DNA from: Escallonia rubra
Lineage: Eukaryota; Streptophyta; Magnoliopsida; Escalloniales; Escalloniaceae
DNA length: 64,000 bases
Assembly (NCBI GenBank): GCA_033065855.1
Contig: JAVXUO010000322.1
Coordinates: 1-64,000, forward strand
Reading direction: 5' to 3'
Of the stretch, positions 10,441 through 22,700 are shown piece by piece (position 1 is the stretch's first letter; every line of letters begins with the position of its first letter). The position numbers were made by a program, and so were the translations under genes. A model generated the notes under the pieces. That model ran no database searches. It was given only the letters and a program-made list of their open reading frames with translations, and was not told the origin of the DNA.

Positions 10441-11792
10441 GAGTTGATCCGTTGATAGCGCTAGCAAAATAAGATAAGTTGCAAACGCGATCTGGCCGTC
10501 CACGGGCGATATGTGGACGGTCTAGATCTTTTTTTTTCGTTTTTTTTAAGTCCGTCCGCTACATTATGTAGCGGACAATTTTTTGACAAAAATACCCTCT
10601 AATTTGAGGCAGTGCCCATCCGCTACATAATGTAGCGAACTATTGAAGCACTACTTTTCTGACCTTTTTTCTCTTTTTCTCTGTCCTTTTCTTTCTTTTT
10701 TCTTTAATGTTCTGTCACACACACTCTCTCTCCCATCAATTTTCTCACTATCTCTTTGTCCCCATTTCTTTCTCTCTCTTTAATGTCCTTTCTTTCTAGC
10801 TTTTCACAGAGATAAGAACTACAGATGAAACCGGTTACATCAGGCCAAAAGGGGCAAAGCATATTTCCGAGTGGGGGTATTAGTGCTGATGGACCTCCAA
10901 CGACGCTTAGCATCACCGGTGTGGACCATATGGCCTTTCTACATGCAAATATTACCCGGGATAACACCAAGTTCTTGAATGGAGCATTAGTGGGAGAAAG
11001 GGATGTGTTTCAGGTTGATCAAGGCCTTGGCATTGGCACGAAGTTTCCATTCTTCAATCGACACCAGCTGGCAATTACGCGCTTTATTCCATTGTTGCAA
11101 GTGGAGGAAGGCGCTGGCAAAACAGCACCGCCAATTTTAGTACTTCACGGTAACTATGGTGGTTGTGTAGGAGACCTTCCAGGTTATGAAGCTTTTACTC
11201 TAGGCGGACCTTGTTCTGTGAGAGGTTACAACATGGGAAAGATTGGGGCTGCTAGAAATAAACTTGAGCTTGCTGCTGAGATTCGTGTACCTGTGAAGAA
11301 TGCGTTTGTATATGCCTATGCAGAACATGGAAATGACCTGTGGAGTTCAAAGGACGTTAAGGGGAACCCAACAAAGGCCTACCTGCGAAAGGGTCAGGGT
11401 TCCTCTTACGGTGTTGGAATTAAGCTAGGCCTGCTACGGGGAGATAGAGAAAGGGAGACAGAGAGAGGGAGACAGAGAGATAGTGAGAAAATTGATGGGA
11501 GAGAGAGAGAGTGTGTGTGTGTGTCAGAACATTAAAGAAAGAAAAGGACAGAGAAAAAAAGAGAAAAAAAGTCAGAAAAGTTGCTTCAATAGTCCGCTAC
11601 ATTATGTAGTGGATGGGCACTGCCTCAAACTAGAGGGTATTTTTGTCAAAAAATTGTTCGCTACATAATGTAGCAAACGGACTTTAAAACACGCAAAAAA
11701 AAAAAAGATCTAGACCGTCCACAGATCGCCCGTGGACGGCCAGATCGCGTTTGCAACTTATCCTATTTTGATAGCGCTATCAACGGATCAAC

Positions 11793-11796
<4 letters not shown>
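10439..11796. mobile_element. TA-flanked non-autonomous element with ~340-bp TIRs carrying a TOC75 fragment
   Basis: The left 10439 to about 10775 and right about 11445-11796 are inverted copies of each other. They share the terminus GATCCGTTGATAGCGCTA, the hairpin block with GGCCGTCCACGGGCGAT, the palindrome GTCCGCTACA-TTA-TGTAGCGGAC, the phrase GACAAAAATACCCTCTA, a second palindrome, and a CT/GA-rich segment ending near CTCACTATCTCT. About 670 bp of unrelated, GC-richer coding sequence sits between them. Flanks are TA tracts, with no other target duplication visible. This is the Pack-MULE pattern, in a family whose autonomous partner could be the element at 182-10127. Confidence 0.85.
10825..11535 (+). 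pseudogene. Captured TOC75 C-terminal beta-barrel fragment (chimeric ORF)
   Basis: Residues 1 to about 205 match the C-terminal half of the chloroplast outer-envelope import channel TOC75: DQGLGIGTKFPFFNRHQL, GGPCSVRGYNMGKIGAARNK, RVPVKNAFVYAYAEHGNDL, SSKDVKGNPTKAYLRKGQGS and YGVGIKLGL. The reading frame is open and has no intron over about 615 bp. It lacks the POTRA half, and it stops short of the final strand and its C-terminal FRFGE-like end. From residue 206 the frame runs into the element's purine-rich right inverted repeat and ends at 11535 with an Arg/Glu-rich tail. Without the last strand a barrel is unlikely to close, so I call a captured fragment. Whether it is transcribed is unknown. 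Confidence 0.85.

Positions 11797-11850
<54 letters not shown>
11797..11850. repeat. TA microsatellite
   Basis: Uninterrupted TA run between the TOC75-bearing element and a Helitron. Confidence 0.95.
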
Positions 11851-11855
<5 letters not shown>

Positions 11856-12765
11856 TACCTATAAAACTACGAATATTGTAAATCATTTCTGGACGAATGA
11901 AAAGTGTGATGAGAAAGTTTGGTTGAAATTAAGTCAATAATAGTCTTACCCTCCCTTTATGGCTTCCTTTTAAAGTTTGGTTGAAATTAAATGAATATTG
12001 GGTAATGAATCTATTCTAAACATTAAAAAATGAAAAGTGTGATGAGAAATAAAAACAAAATAAAGAAATCTCTTTATTACTCCCTTCTTAATTTGGTTCA
12101 AACGAAATAAATATTAGATAATGAATTGGGTAATGAGAATTGTGTTTTTTTTTTGTTTTTTTTGCATTTTTGCATTAGCAAACAATTAACCAGTTGAAAA
12201 TTTTAAAAACAAAAATAAAAACAAAAGAAAGAAACTTAAATATGTGAAAATTCATTTTAGAAACAAAAAACTGTTGGAAAAAAAAAACGAAAAACAGGGT
12301 TAAATATGCATCAAAAATTGAAAAAAAAAAACGCTTAAATATGACACTAATTTGAACTCAAAATTTGTTCAGTTATTATACTTGAACATCAGGTACTTTG
12401 CATTTCATATTGATAAGATGTAAATCACCTGGTCTTGAAAATTACAAATCTAAATTGTATACCATAAACTAATTTAATAGATAACAAAAACAAAGACGTA
12501 GATTCATTCTGTTAATTTCTCCATTTGCTTTTCTTTTTAGCAGCACCATCAAACATCTCTTCAATCCGGAAGCCTACGAAAAAGGTTTTCAAATATTGAA
12601 CTGATTACAATTGCGAACATGAAATATACATTTTTTCTAAAACAAGTCACAAAAGAAATAAGAACATAATTGAATTATACTATTTTGATCCTAAAAAAAT
12701 TAATGATATCACCTCAAAAAATACTTTTGAGCACATCTTCGTGCAATGCACGTGCTCTATAATAG
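11849..12765 (+). mobile_element. Non-autonomous Helitron (copy 1, degenerate ends)
   Basis: It aligns throughout with the better-preserved copy at 52076-52969. Start TATACTACCTATAAAA (the initial TC is lost in the TA tract). End: hairpin CGTGCAATGCACG followed by TGCTCTATA and ATAG where CTAG is expected, then T. It is A/T-rich without coding capacity and has no target duplication, as expected for Helitrons. Confidence 0.75.
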
Positions 12766-13286
12766 TAGTATAAAAACATTGAACTTCATTTTGGTAGAGT
12801 CAAGTTTTTGATTTATTTAATCTTTCAAGTAAATTTCTAATTGAAATAAAATACTAAAAGGAAAATGGCTCAGTTGCACTCTAGGCCAATAGGTTAAGAT
12901 TTGAACCACTTACACCCCTAGCTGAAGATTTTGGTGACACCTTTTAGCAAAAAAAAAGTGGAGTTTAATTAATAATCTCCATTGAAATTACACTAAATAT
13001 AGAACCAAAAGGTTTTAACCCGTGAAAAGGTGAAAAGGCCGTATGGTGTTGCAGTTAAGCTTTATCTTCCTTGAAATCTCATTGTCATTAAGGTTTTAAT
13101 CTCGACTTATACTCCAAAGCGGTTTAATTAACCTCGACTTACCCAAACAATTTTGTTGTGATCATTGTTCTTATTATCTCCGTATTGTAATTGTCCCCTA
13201 TATTTGTAAGATTTAAGAACGAAATCTGAACATATGTCTTGTATGAACTTTATTTATTGGTTTTGGTCGAGTTTGGCTTGTCTAAC
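12766..13286. other. No gene or recognisable element
   Basis: AT-rich intergenic DNA with short broken ORFs only. Confidence 0.6.
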
Positions 13287-13784
13287 ATTACCATTTAATT
13301 TGCAATACTCATAAAAATATAAAGTGGAAAGAAATTATTACACAGAAGAAGTACATTTCAAGGTTAGCACAAAAGTCATAGCAGTTGATTACGTAACACT
13401 TGTGTAGCAATCTACCTCTGTTCTTTTTTTTTTTGGCCTTGCATGTGCTGGTCGCGTGCTAATCATTCCGAGATGTGTTAATTTTCCGCAATTTAAGGTG
13501 ACGAGTGAATGGATTATGCTCTTTACCATAATTTTGTCTGTGGGAATCAAAACATGCATTTAATTCCCTTTTAATTATGGGGTATCATCGCCACCAGTAA
13601 ACCCCAGATTTGGTCAACTCTAATATGCTCTCTCCAGCTTCCATCACTGGTAAAGTTCCTCAGATAAGTACTCCGTATAATATTTAGGAGGTTCAGTTGA
13701 AATAAGTTAAGCATATAAATTGAATCAGCACAGTTTACGATCATAACTATTTTTTTTATGAGTATTGCAAATTAAATGGTAATT
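13287..13784. repeat. Inverted repeat pair enclosing ~430 bp
   Basis: A 32-bp segment at 13287-13318 (contains TTTAATTTGCAATACTCAT) recurs inverted at 13753-13784 with about one mismatch. It could be the ends of a small MITE-like element. No flanking duplication could be fixed with confidence and no transposase is present. Confidence 0.55.
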
Positions 13785-15230
13785 CATTTTGTCAAATTCA
13801 ATCTGATGTTTGAAAGAGAAATTCAACATTTAACTTGCAATAGTAATAACACATTTTGCTACAAAAATGAGAAGAACTTGGCAAAAGGTGGTCTGGATCA
13901 CCTAAGTATAAGTTTCTAGAGCTCGCGGAAAAAAAAAGAGACGTTACTTTTGGCACCCCATCATTTTTTCTTCAGCAAAAAATTTAACAACAAATCATGT
14001 TGCTGCCTTTCGCAACAAGAGGGCCTAATAGGTGCCATGTGTCCATTTTCGGTGTCATTTTATAAGGGGACATTTACATCAAAAAAATCTCAAACCTCTA
14101 ATATTTGTGATCGCACCTTTCAATTTCATCAGCATCGCGACCAACTTGCTGCCACATATTCTGGCATAATCTCTTGTTTAAATCCGCTCCTTTCCACCAG
14201 AGAATATGTGCCTCCTCCTTTTTGTGATCTCCCTCCAATTTGTCGCCATCTGAAAGGAGAGAGATGGGAGCTATAGATCTGAGTCACAATGACAACGAGT
14301 GGTGGATCTTGGTCGCGGGGTGTGGGTGCGACATATCTGGGTAGCCGTAGCGGCTAGGTTGCGATCTTTTTTTATTTTTTTATGTGTTTGTGCTTTGCAT
14401 GTGTGCGCACTATTGCATGGAGGAAGGCAGGTGGTGGTGAGCTGGATGGTGGGTTGTGTGGTCGTGGTGAGCCCGATAGTATCATTTGGTGAAGGTGATA
14501 TTGATCTCGATGTGGTGCACGGGTGGTGTATGATGAAGGTAAGGGTGGCTGTGGTGGTGAGCACGAGTGGGTGGAGGTTTATGGAGGCGAAAGTGGAGGG
14601 GTCAAAATAAAAATAAATGTATTTACTAATAAACTTTTATTAAGTATGAAATAGAGATACATGATAACTGTTAAGACCATTTTGATGCCTTTGGAAGCAA
14701 CATCATTAATAAGAAAAATGAAGACGGGATAAGACTTTCCTTGAGGTGAAACAAAATAATTTTTTTTTTGGGTAGATTTACGTGTGTATAAGGAGAGTAC
14801 ATAGAGAGCTTGTATATACATGCATTATAGTTCATCTAACACTAAATACAATGTATAAATTAAAGAGTAAATTATAGAAATTCTTTAGTTTACGTAATTG
14901 ACTCAAACTTTAATTGTAATTAGTTTAATAAAGGTAGTCACAGATCTCGGCGTAAAGAAAAGAGCAGAGGTGTGTCCACCGACTGAAGTTAATGACGAAA
15001 ACAGTGCCACAAGACGCGCTTTCTACTTTCATTATTATTGTGATGCGGGGGATTGCATCATTTGCATGTGATGCCAGCCCATTTACACTGCTACAGTTTA
15101 AGCTTTAGCGTCTGCTCTGTGCACACCTTCCCTCATTATATCGCACTTCACTTTCCATATCTTTCTTATCAACTTCTTTCTAGCTGCCAGAAGAAAGTAG
15201 GGACTTCTCCTTACTTACAAACCAAGAAAA
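13785..15230. other. Intergenic region, including a GT-rich stretch
   Basis: No convincing gene. 14290-14600 is GT/GA-rich and gives ORFs on both strands without recognisable motifs. Upstream of the Ole e 1-like gene, CATTATATCG near 15134 is a weak TATA candidate about 95 bp before the ATG. Confidence 0.5.
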
Positions 15231-16450
15231 ATGGCTACTAGATTGCTCCTCTTGTTTGCTCTCTGTGTCCTCCCGGCCATTGCCCGCGCTCACTTCTACG
15301 GCAACCCCTTCCTTGTTCAAGGCCGTGTTTATTGCGACACTTGCCGTGCCGGTTTTGAAACCTCTGTCACCAAGTACCTCGCTGGTAAAACTCTCAATGT
15401 GTCTATTTTCGCGCTCTCTCTCTCTCTCTTTTTCTTATTTTATTTGTCGCCAAAAGACTTAATAAATTGTCTCAAGTACTCTTTTTAAAGGCAAAAGAAG
15501 TGGAAAATGTAATTAGCTCCTTTGGAATGTACTATGATTAAAGTCATGGTTATACTCTAATTATCGTGCACATAGTAAAGCATGAATTCTTACTCTCCCC
15601 TATAAATTAGATGCAATCTCGAGATAGAACATTTTTGTTTTGAATTCTAATCTTTAAAAAAATCATTCAAATTTGTCTGGATAAGGATTCTCGTACACCG
15701 TAACAGTTTCCGTGACAAGAAATTGTAACTAAAAGTGTTTTGTCACCGTTGATAAAAATCATAGTGATAATATTTCGTTGCTAAAATACATTTAGCGACA
15801 TTTCTCTATCTGCGGTAAATTTCTCAAATCTCGGTTGAATGTCCGATCAGGGTCAACATATATGTCAAATAAGTAACATATATGTTGATCGGATACCTAT
15901 ACCGATGATTTAATGCACTTGGGATGCTTGAAGTGTTGAACTTGACGCATTTAGTTGAATAATAAATGTGAAGAACTTTAATTAATAGATGCTGCTTCAT
16001 GAATTCTGCTCCGAGTCAAACTTGAAGCCAACTTGAATGCAGTTCGGCAGGTCTGATACATCTGACCTCTAACTGATATTGGTAGTAGACTAGTTGTAAC
16101 TGTTGGACAATTGTGGGTGGGCAGGTGCAAGGGTGAAAATTGAGTGCAAAGACAGGGTCACATTGCGGCTCAAGTACAGGATTGGGGGTGTGACCGACTC
16201 AACCGGAACCTACGCCATCTCGGTTACTGGTGATCGCAAGGAAGAAATGTGCGATGCAATGCTCGTCAGTAGCCCAGATCCCGAGTGCAGCGTCCCGGAC
16301 CGAGGGCGTAACCGTGCTCGCGTAATCCTCACCCGCTACAACGGCATGATTAACGACACCCGTTTCGCCAACGCCATGGGATTTCTTAAGAGGAAGCCTT
16401 TGGGTTGCTGCACTGAACTACTCAAGACATACCTGGAAACCGATTCGTAG
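15231..16450 (+). CDS. Ole e 1-like secreted pollen-type protein (two exons)
   Basis: Exon 1 is 15231-15384 and exon 2 is 16125-16450, joined over a phase-1 GT-AG intron of 740 bp, giving 159 residues. Residues 1-20 form a clean signal peptide (MATRLLLLFALCVLPAIARA), so the product enters the secretory pathway and is probably secreted to wall or apoplast. The mature part has the family signature VYCDTCRAGFET near its start and cysteines at 35, 38, 59, 94, 106, 146 and 147, as in Ole e 1/LAT52-type proteins, where disulphides hold a small beta-rich fold. Length is usual for the family. The biochemical role of the family is not well defined; members are often pollen or cell-wall associated and some are allergens. 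The ORF runs into the intron after 15384, which is ordinary read-through. Confidence 0.9.
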
Positions 16451-16965
16451 ATAAAAGTTCGTAATCCGTGACTCTTCTTCTCGTCATCATCTTTAGGATC
16501 CGAATTGTGATAATGATGCCCTCCGGGCATCCCTAGTTCTGAGTGGTGTTATTGTTCAAGGACGGTGGATGTTATGTGTCCTCGTGTCTGATAAAACTAA
16601 GTTTCACTACCTAGAATTCACTTCATTGTGGCTTGATTACTTGCTTGTTACTTTCAAACTTTTGATAAATATATGGTTATTCAACATGTTCCCTCTTTCA
16701 TGCTCCGAACTGGGTATGGACTATCCGAGTTCGATTTTGATATCAGTACAACATTCTGCAGAGATGTTCCTGTTAAGTTGGGTGGCTTGCTATGTATTGT
16801 ATGTACATTTATAAGACCACGAGATATATAGTACTGACATGAATACTAAGCACAGACCTCCGACACCAATCAAGGAAGAATTATTAGAGTTCTTCGTCTG
16901 ATCCGGTTCGGAAACTCGAAAAGCCTCCCTTGACAAACACTCGCGCCCCGTTTGGTTATATTTTA
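16451..16965. other. 3' flank of the Ole e 1-like gene
   Basis: Presumed 3' UTR and spacer; no clear polyadenylation signal or other gene could be fixed. Confidence 0.5.
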
Positions 16966-18140
16966 GGCTTAATTGCACGGTAGACTCTGAGGTTTCCAAA
17001 GATTTGCAATCAGAACCCTAAACTTTAGAACTTGACATCCAAGACCTCAACGTTTGACACATGTTGCAATCTGTAAAATTTATTAGCAGGAGTCACATAT
17101 TCCGTTATTTGTTGAGGGTAAAATTGTCTTCTTAGGTCATTTTTAATAATTTTTCAGCAAAATTATAATCTTAACCAATCTGATGACTGAGATGTAAACA
17201 CGTGTAAAGGGGACAGCCACTATGTGCTCATAGACGTGTGTATAGGGGGTTAGAGAGAGTGTGAGGACAGCCATGAAGTGGCTGCCATAGGTATATACAT
17301 GTGATGGTGATGGTGTTTGAAGACAGTGGATAGAAATTAAGAAGGTCACGTTTAAAGTAGCCAAGGTGGCAGCCTTGTTATGTGAGTTACGGGCTGAAAT
17401 GGTACAACCAAGGGGCAGCAATGGAGATTTCAATGTGGTGTTTGATAGATGGCATGAAATGGGCCTTGAAACGTGGGAGGAAGCAGATTTGTATTGTGTA
17501 CTATATGTGGGTGTGTTGGAAAGAAAAACAAATGAGAAAAAGATGTGCAAATGGCTGGGTGTTTAGTGATGTGTATAATGAGAGAGAAAGAGTGGGCTGC
17601 GGATTTCGGTTAGAGAGAGAAGGCAGCCATGAAAACTACCAGGTGAGTGTATGAGTGTGCTTATGACCTGTGTGTATGAGTGCCTGAAAATGGAGAGAAA
17701 CTGTGGGTTTAGTGGTAAAGAAAGAGAGACCACGAGCTGTTGCAGTAGGGATAGCAGCTGGGTGTTTAGGTGTGCATATGTTTGTGAGTGCTGAGTGTGA
17801 GAAGAAAGAAAGGAGGGAGAAGATAAGCTACAGCCGTGAGGCAGTAGCTGTGTGTGTGTGCATGCGTGCGTGGGTGTTTGTGTATATATAACCGTGCAAC
17901 ATATTTGGCGCCAAAAGGGAACAGTGAAGGTGGGGTTTTCCCTCCATTGGAAAATACAAGAGAGAAGGACTTAAATACCCCCGCAGTTAGGATTTTACTA
18001 ACGGAATATGTGACTCCCGTTAATAAATTCCACAGATTGCAACATGTGTCAAACGTTGGGGTCTTGGATGTCAAGTTTTAAAGTTTGTGGTTCTGATTGC
18101 AAATCGTTGGAAACCTCAGGGTCTACAGTGTAATTAAGCC
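16966..18140. mobile_element. MULE with 9-bp target duplication
   Basis: The ends are inverted copies starting GGCTTAATTGCAC and (inward from the right) GGCTTAATTACAC. Similarity continues for about 150 bp through GAGGTTTCCAA, GATTTGCAATCAGAACC and CAAGACC. Flanks are the perfect 9-bp duplication TATATTTTA (16957-16965 and 18141-18149). The interior (about 17160-17890) is GT/GA-rich with short ORFs (for example 17366-17566 and 17382-17654) that match nothing I recognise. It may be captured or element-specific DNA. Confidence 0.85.
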
Positions 18141-18503
18141 TATATTTTATTAGCTTTGGGTTTCTCTGATTTTGATTTTAATTTTCTTGTCTAGTTGCCC
18201 TGAAAATTTCACCCAACTCATTTTTACAAAAATGGTACTCAAACGACATAAAAGTGTTTCATACTAATTTTTAAGGATAAACTATATTGGCACCCCCTCA
18301 GCTTAGAAATTATTACTCATTATCCTTCCCATCTCCATATTTACACTCGCACACACTTACCTTGGATTTTTTTTAAGAAATGTCTAAACTGTCCTATCGA
18401 ATTGAGTAGCACAAAAGTTATGGGAGATTCAAATTATACTAAGACGTCAGGGAAATTTTAGGGTTTTCCTTCTTCTCTTACACCGTTTTAGATTTAAAAT
18501 TTA

Positions 18504-19603
18504 TGGCTAATTACAGCAGTGTCCGTGAGGTTAGGGTATAATTACAGTCAAGGACAATAAGTTTCAAAATGTAACACTCGTGTCCATCCGTTAGGGTTCC
18601 ATCCAAAAAGTGTACGTTTTTTATGATGTCATCGTTACGTATTTCTAAAATGACAATACTCCCCTTATACTGTATAATTTAAAATTTTAAATTAAGATTT
18701 CAAACCCTAATTTTCAAATTAGGATTTTTTAAATTAGGGTTTACAAATACTAATTCCCAGATTATGGTTTCACACACGCACACCCCGCCGCCGCCCCCTC
18801 CCTCCCCTCACCTCGTCGTGCACCACCTTCACATCATCCCAACACCACGACACCACCTCAGAGGTGTACACAGCTGCTCAATCTACACGATTGTGAGGAG
18901 TATTATGACGCAGAGGTAAGGGGCGGGGAATTACTCCGGTGATTGCAGAGGCGATCGGTGGTGATTGCGACAGAGTTTGGCGGTTGTGGGTGTGGATGTA
19001 GGGACGATGTTGGTGCTGTGGAAATGGTATCACATACGGTGCGGGCGAGGGACGGGCTGCGGCGCTGCTACGAGGTTGGACGAGGGAAGGGGTTGCGACG
19101 AGATTGGGCCAGGAAAGGGGCTGATGGCGTCATGGTCTGACGGGCTGCAGCTGCGGCGCTACTACGGGGTTGGGCGAGGGAGGGGGTTGCGACGGGATTT
19201 AGTGAGGGAAGGGGTTGATGGCGGCGTGGTCTGACGGAGGTGGCTGCGGGGGGGATGGGCGGATGGAAGTCTTGGTGGCCAGTGGGTGGGGTGAAGGGAG
19301 CAGCAGCGGGCCGGGTGGGGGGGGAGGGTGGCGGCAAAGTGGGTGAGGAAGGGTGGGGGAAGAGAGAAAAAGAGTAAAGTTAAGATTAATTAAGGTTTTC
19401 TTTTCTGATTTTCTTTTAAAAAAAAGGTAATGGCATTTGAAAAAACTTAGCTTTCCAACATAAGGGCAATAAAGTTATTTTGTCAAAACCGTTAGGTTTT
19501 TTTAAGATTTTGTTTAGTCAACGAACATAAGTGTTATTTGTCCAAACTATTGTTCTTGCCTGTAATTATATCCTAGCCTCAGGGACATAAGTGTAATTAG
19601 CCC
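18504..19603. mobile_element. MULE with ~9-bp target duplication and GC-rich cargo
   Basis: Ends: left TGGCTAATTACAGCAGTGTC, right (inward) GGGCTAATTACACTTATGTC, the same family as the element at 40533-41688. Flanking 9-mers TAAAATTTA and TAAAATTTT differ at one base. The interior 18780-19370 is strikingly GC-rich compared with its surroundings. It contains a roughly 100-bp imperfect repeat (19070-19240, GAGGTTGGACGAGGG / GGGGTTGGGCGAGGG). Open frames on both strands (Pro/Ala-rich on minus) give no recognisable protein. Probable captured gene fragment, source unknown. Confidence 0.8.
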
Positions 19604-19799
19604 TAAAATTTTAGCCCAGACTCAAATTTCAAGGGGTGTTAATATTACTGAAATTAATGGGGATAGGGAGTGTAAGACTCCCTAAAAGGGGGAGCGGGTG
19701 TCATTACCCTATTTCAAACATGAGATTCTACTTATATTATATCTTATAGTTCTCAAAATGGCATCCAAATAAGTAAACATACTTTCATTGAGAGATATG
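19604..19799. other. Short intergenic spacer
   Basis: AT-rich, no feature seen. Confidence 0.5.
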
Positions 19800-22700
19800 A
19801 ATAACAATGGGGCGGGTCGGATGTAGAATTTATATAATTCGTACCCGGCCCAGTATCAGTGGTGGAGCCACACTTGTACCGGGAGGGGGGCTAATGTACC
19901 CCCTCAGTTTTTGGTATATATGTATAGTTTATTCAGAATTTCAGACTCTCTCTCTCTCTCTCTCTATCTCCTTTCAATTTTCACGACACGACCTCTCACT
20001 CTCTCAATTCTCACCGTCTCACGACCACGGCGCCTCACTCCGGCAAATTGCAGACGGGCGACGGCGGCCAGGAGCCCACGACACGAACCCACGATTTGGG
20101 TTGTCTGGATCTGGATCTGGTTCTAGATCTACGCGTCGACGGCCGACGGCGACGACACAGTCATTGACGTCTGACGACCTCCGGTCTTCACTTCACCGGC
20201 ACCAATATCTTTCAGTCTTCTTCGATCTTCACTCCACCGGCGGCCAAGAACCCACCACCGGCTAGTCGGCAATAAGGGGTATGTTCCGAAATTGTTGATT
20301 TCACCTTGATCTTGCCATCGTTACAAATTTTATTTGTTTTCTTTTTAGTATCATAGCTCATAGGAATATATAATCTTGAGTTTTTGCATAAGTTTTGTGC
20401 CACACAGATTACAAAGGATGACAACTTTTATTGGTCTAGTTTGACATGAGAGAAAGAAACTTTATAGTTTTATGGTGAAAAATCATCAAGTTCGTCCTAC
20501 TTTATTAGGTTTATACAGATGCAAACCAGTGCTGTGGCGGAATTCTTAATGGAACTAAACAACCTGAACATAAGTAATTAGGTTATAACATTGTGTATTC
20601 ATATCGACACTAGAAAGTCAGTTAAGAGAAGAAAGATATGACAACAGCTCTAAGTTATTTAATTACCAACTTGTACTTTCAATAAGGAGGTTTCTAGGAA
20701 GAGCTTTACTTTTGAGAGGGCTGGAAGATATTGGCAAATGTAGGATATTTTGCCCATGAGACTCTTAGTCATTTTCCTCTTGATATTTGAAGACTTTATT
20801 CATTTCTAATGACAAGGACTCTTAAACTTAAGCTAATGAACTTTCGAATACATGCGTAGATTCTGTATTAAATAACTTCTCTAAAATTTAATTGAACACT
20901 TTGTTACAGCTAAGCGCTGAATATTGAACTGAATCATAAGTGGAGCTATATTCAATTGTCAAGTAACCATTGAAGTTCTCATCACCTATAACTATAGAAA
21001 TCACCAAAAACTACAACAGAAAGTGAAACACTAAATGAGATAGCAAAAACAAATTCCAAAAACATATTTTAAAACGGGAAAAGTACAATACCAGGGCATT
21101 CAAAGTTCAAACATGAAGGTTAGAAGTAATAGAAAACATAAAGAATTACAGCAAAAGTGAAACATCATTCTTGGATATGTGCATTTTGAACAATTTTTTC
21201 CCCATTTGAGCATTGATTATTTGTTTGATAATTTTAGGTTGTTAATTGTGCATTTGAGAATTGAGCATTAATTGTGCTTTTTCGTATTTTTTTGTGTATT
21301 ATAAAAAAATGCACTATGTTTTTTTTGTGCTATTTTATTTATAAAAAAAATTATTGATTTTGATATATTTTTAGCACTCCCTGAGGTGAAATCCTAGCTC
21401 CGCCACTGCCCGGTATCCCAAGTACAAGACTTACACTTCAACTTCAACCTGCCCCATCAGGTCAAGGAATGCGAATATCATCCCCAATCCAATGGACTAC
21501 AAAAGAACTTGCCCCCACCTCGCCCCGCCCCACATGTCTAGTAGAATAATTAATTGATCACTATCCATCCAGGTAATAGAGAAAGGAGTTTTCCCAAGAA
21601 AGCTCAAAACCGACCATCCATGCCACCAAAAGGGAAAAAAAAACGGACGATCCATGGCCACCAAAAAAAATCACGCAAAGTTACAACATGCACCCATATC
21701 GATACGAACTGTATGTGCAAACACTAGCTATTCACGTGACAAAAAACTTAAAATGCATGCCATTCAAGTGCTTCAGATTCAATTTGTATGACAAAGTTTG
21801 ATTAAAATTTTGGGTTAATAAATTTTTTGGAGATTTTGACAAGTTTAAGCTCCAACTAAAAATTAAGCTGTTTATAATCTCTTTTTATGGTCAATTATTT
21901 CATTATTCAGATTCCAACCAACATCATATCACAATCGAATGGACTCCAAGATTATCACATCCACCTTTTGCCTCTTCCATTCTCCATAATCTCTCCTACT
22001 CACACTCGCAGCCACAAAATCCCTCATTTACCACCACCCTCACCTTCTTAAAAATGGGCATAACACTTAACCCAGATTTAAAGCCCCACAACCAACTTTA
22101 GAAAAGGCCAGCCGCATCTTGCACACCAGCTATTCGACATAATTATGTGCCTTACAACGAATCATCATTGAGTGTATTTTGTGATAGCATGCCTGATGCT
22201 GGAACAACACATGGCAAGACACTGTGGTCTTAATGGAGGCATCCGATATGCCATCCCCACAATCGAAGGCAGATGAGGTTTGGCGACAGAGGGCTGGAGG
22301 TTTCACGTGGTGGAGTTTGGTAAGGGACTGGCGGAGATGAGCGTGGAGTTCGGCAAGGGATGCGGAGATATGGTGAGGCAGAATTTACTGAAAGAGGAGT
22401 CGTACGTTGTGAGGTGCTTGGTCTGCAAAGGTGGTGACCGTGCGACGCGAAGAGGAGGTCAAATGGGTGAGTCGTTTAGTGCGGCAGAAGAGAGAATAAG
22501 ATAAAGAGAAACTATATGTGTATGGTCTTCGTCCATTGTGTATATTATAAAGATAGACAGTTGAGATTCCACAGATTTAGGGTCAGGATAAAACCTAAAC
22601 ATAAAATACTTATAGGGCAGGTACGGGTCAACAACCGATTCAGATATTAAGGCGTTAGAATAAATACCAAAACGGACCTGAACATGCTGTGGGTTTAAAA

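Noticed and set aside
17366..18081. Small ORFs inside the MULE at 16966-18140
   Set aside because: Short, purine-rich, open on both strands and unlike any family I know.
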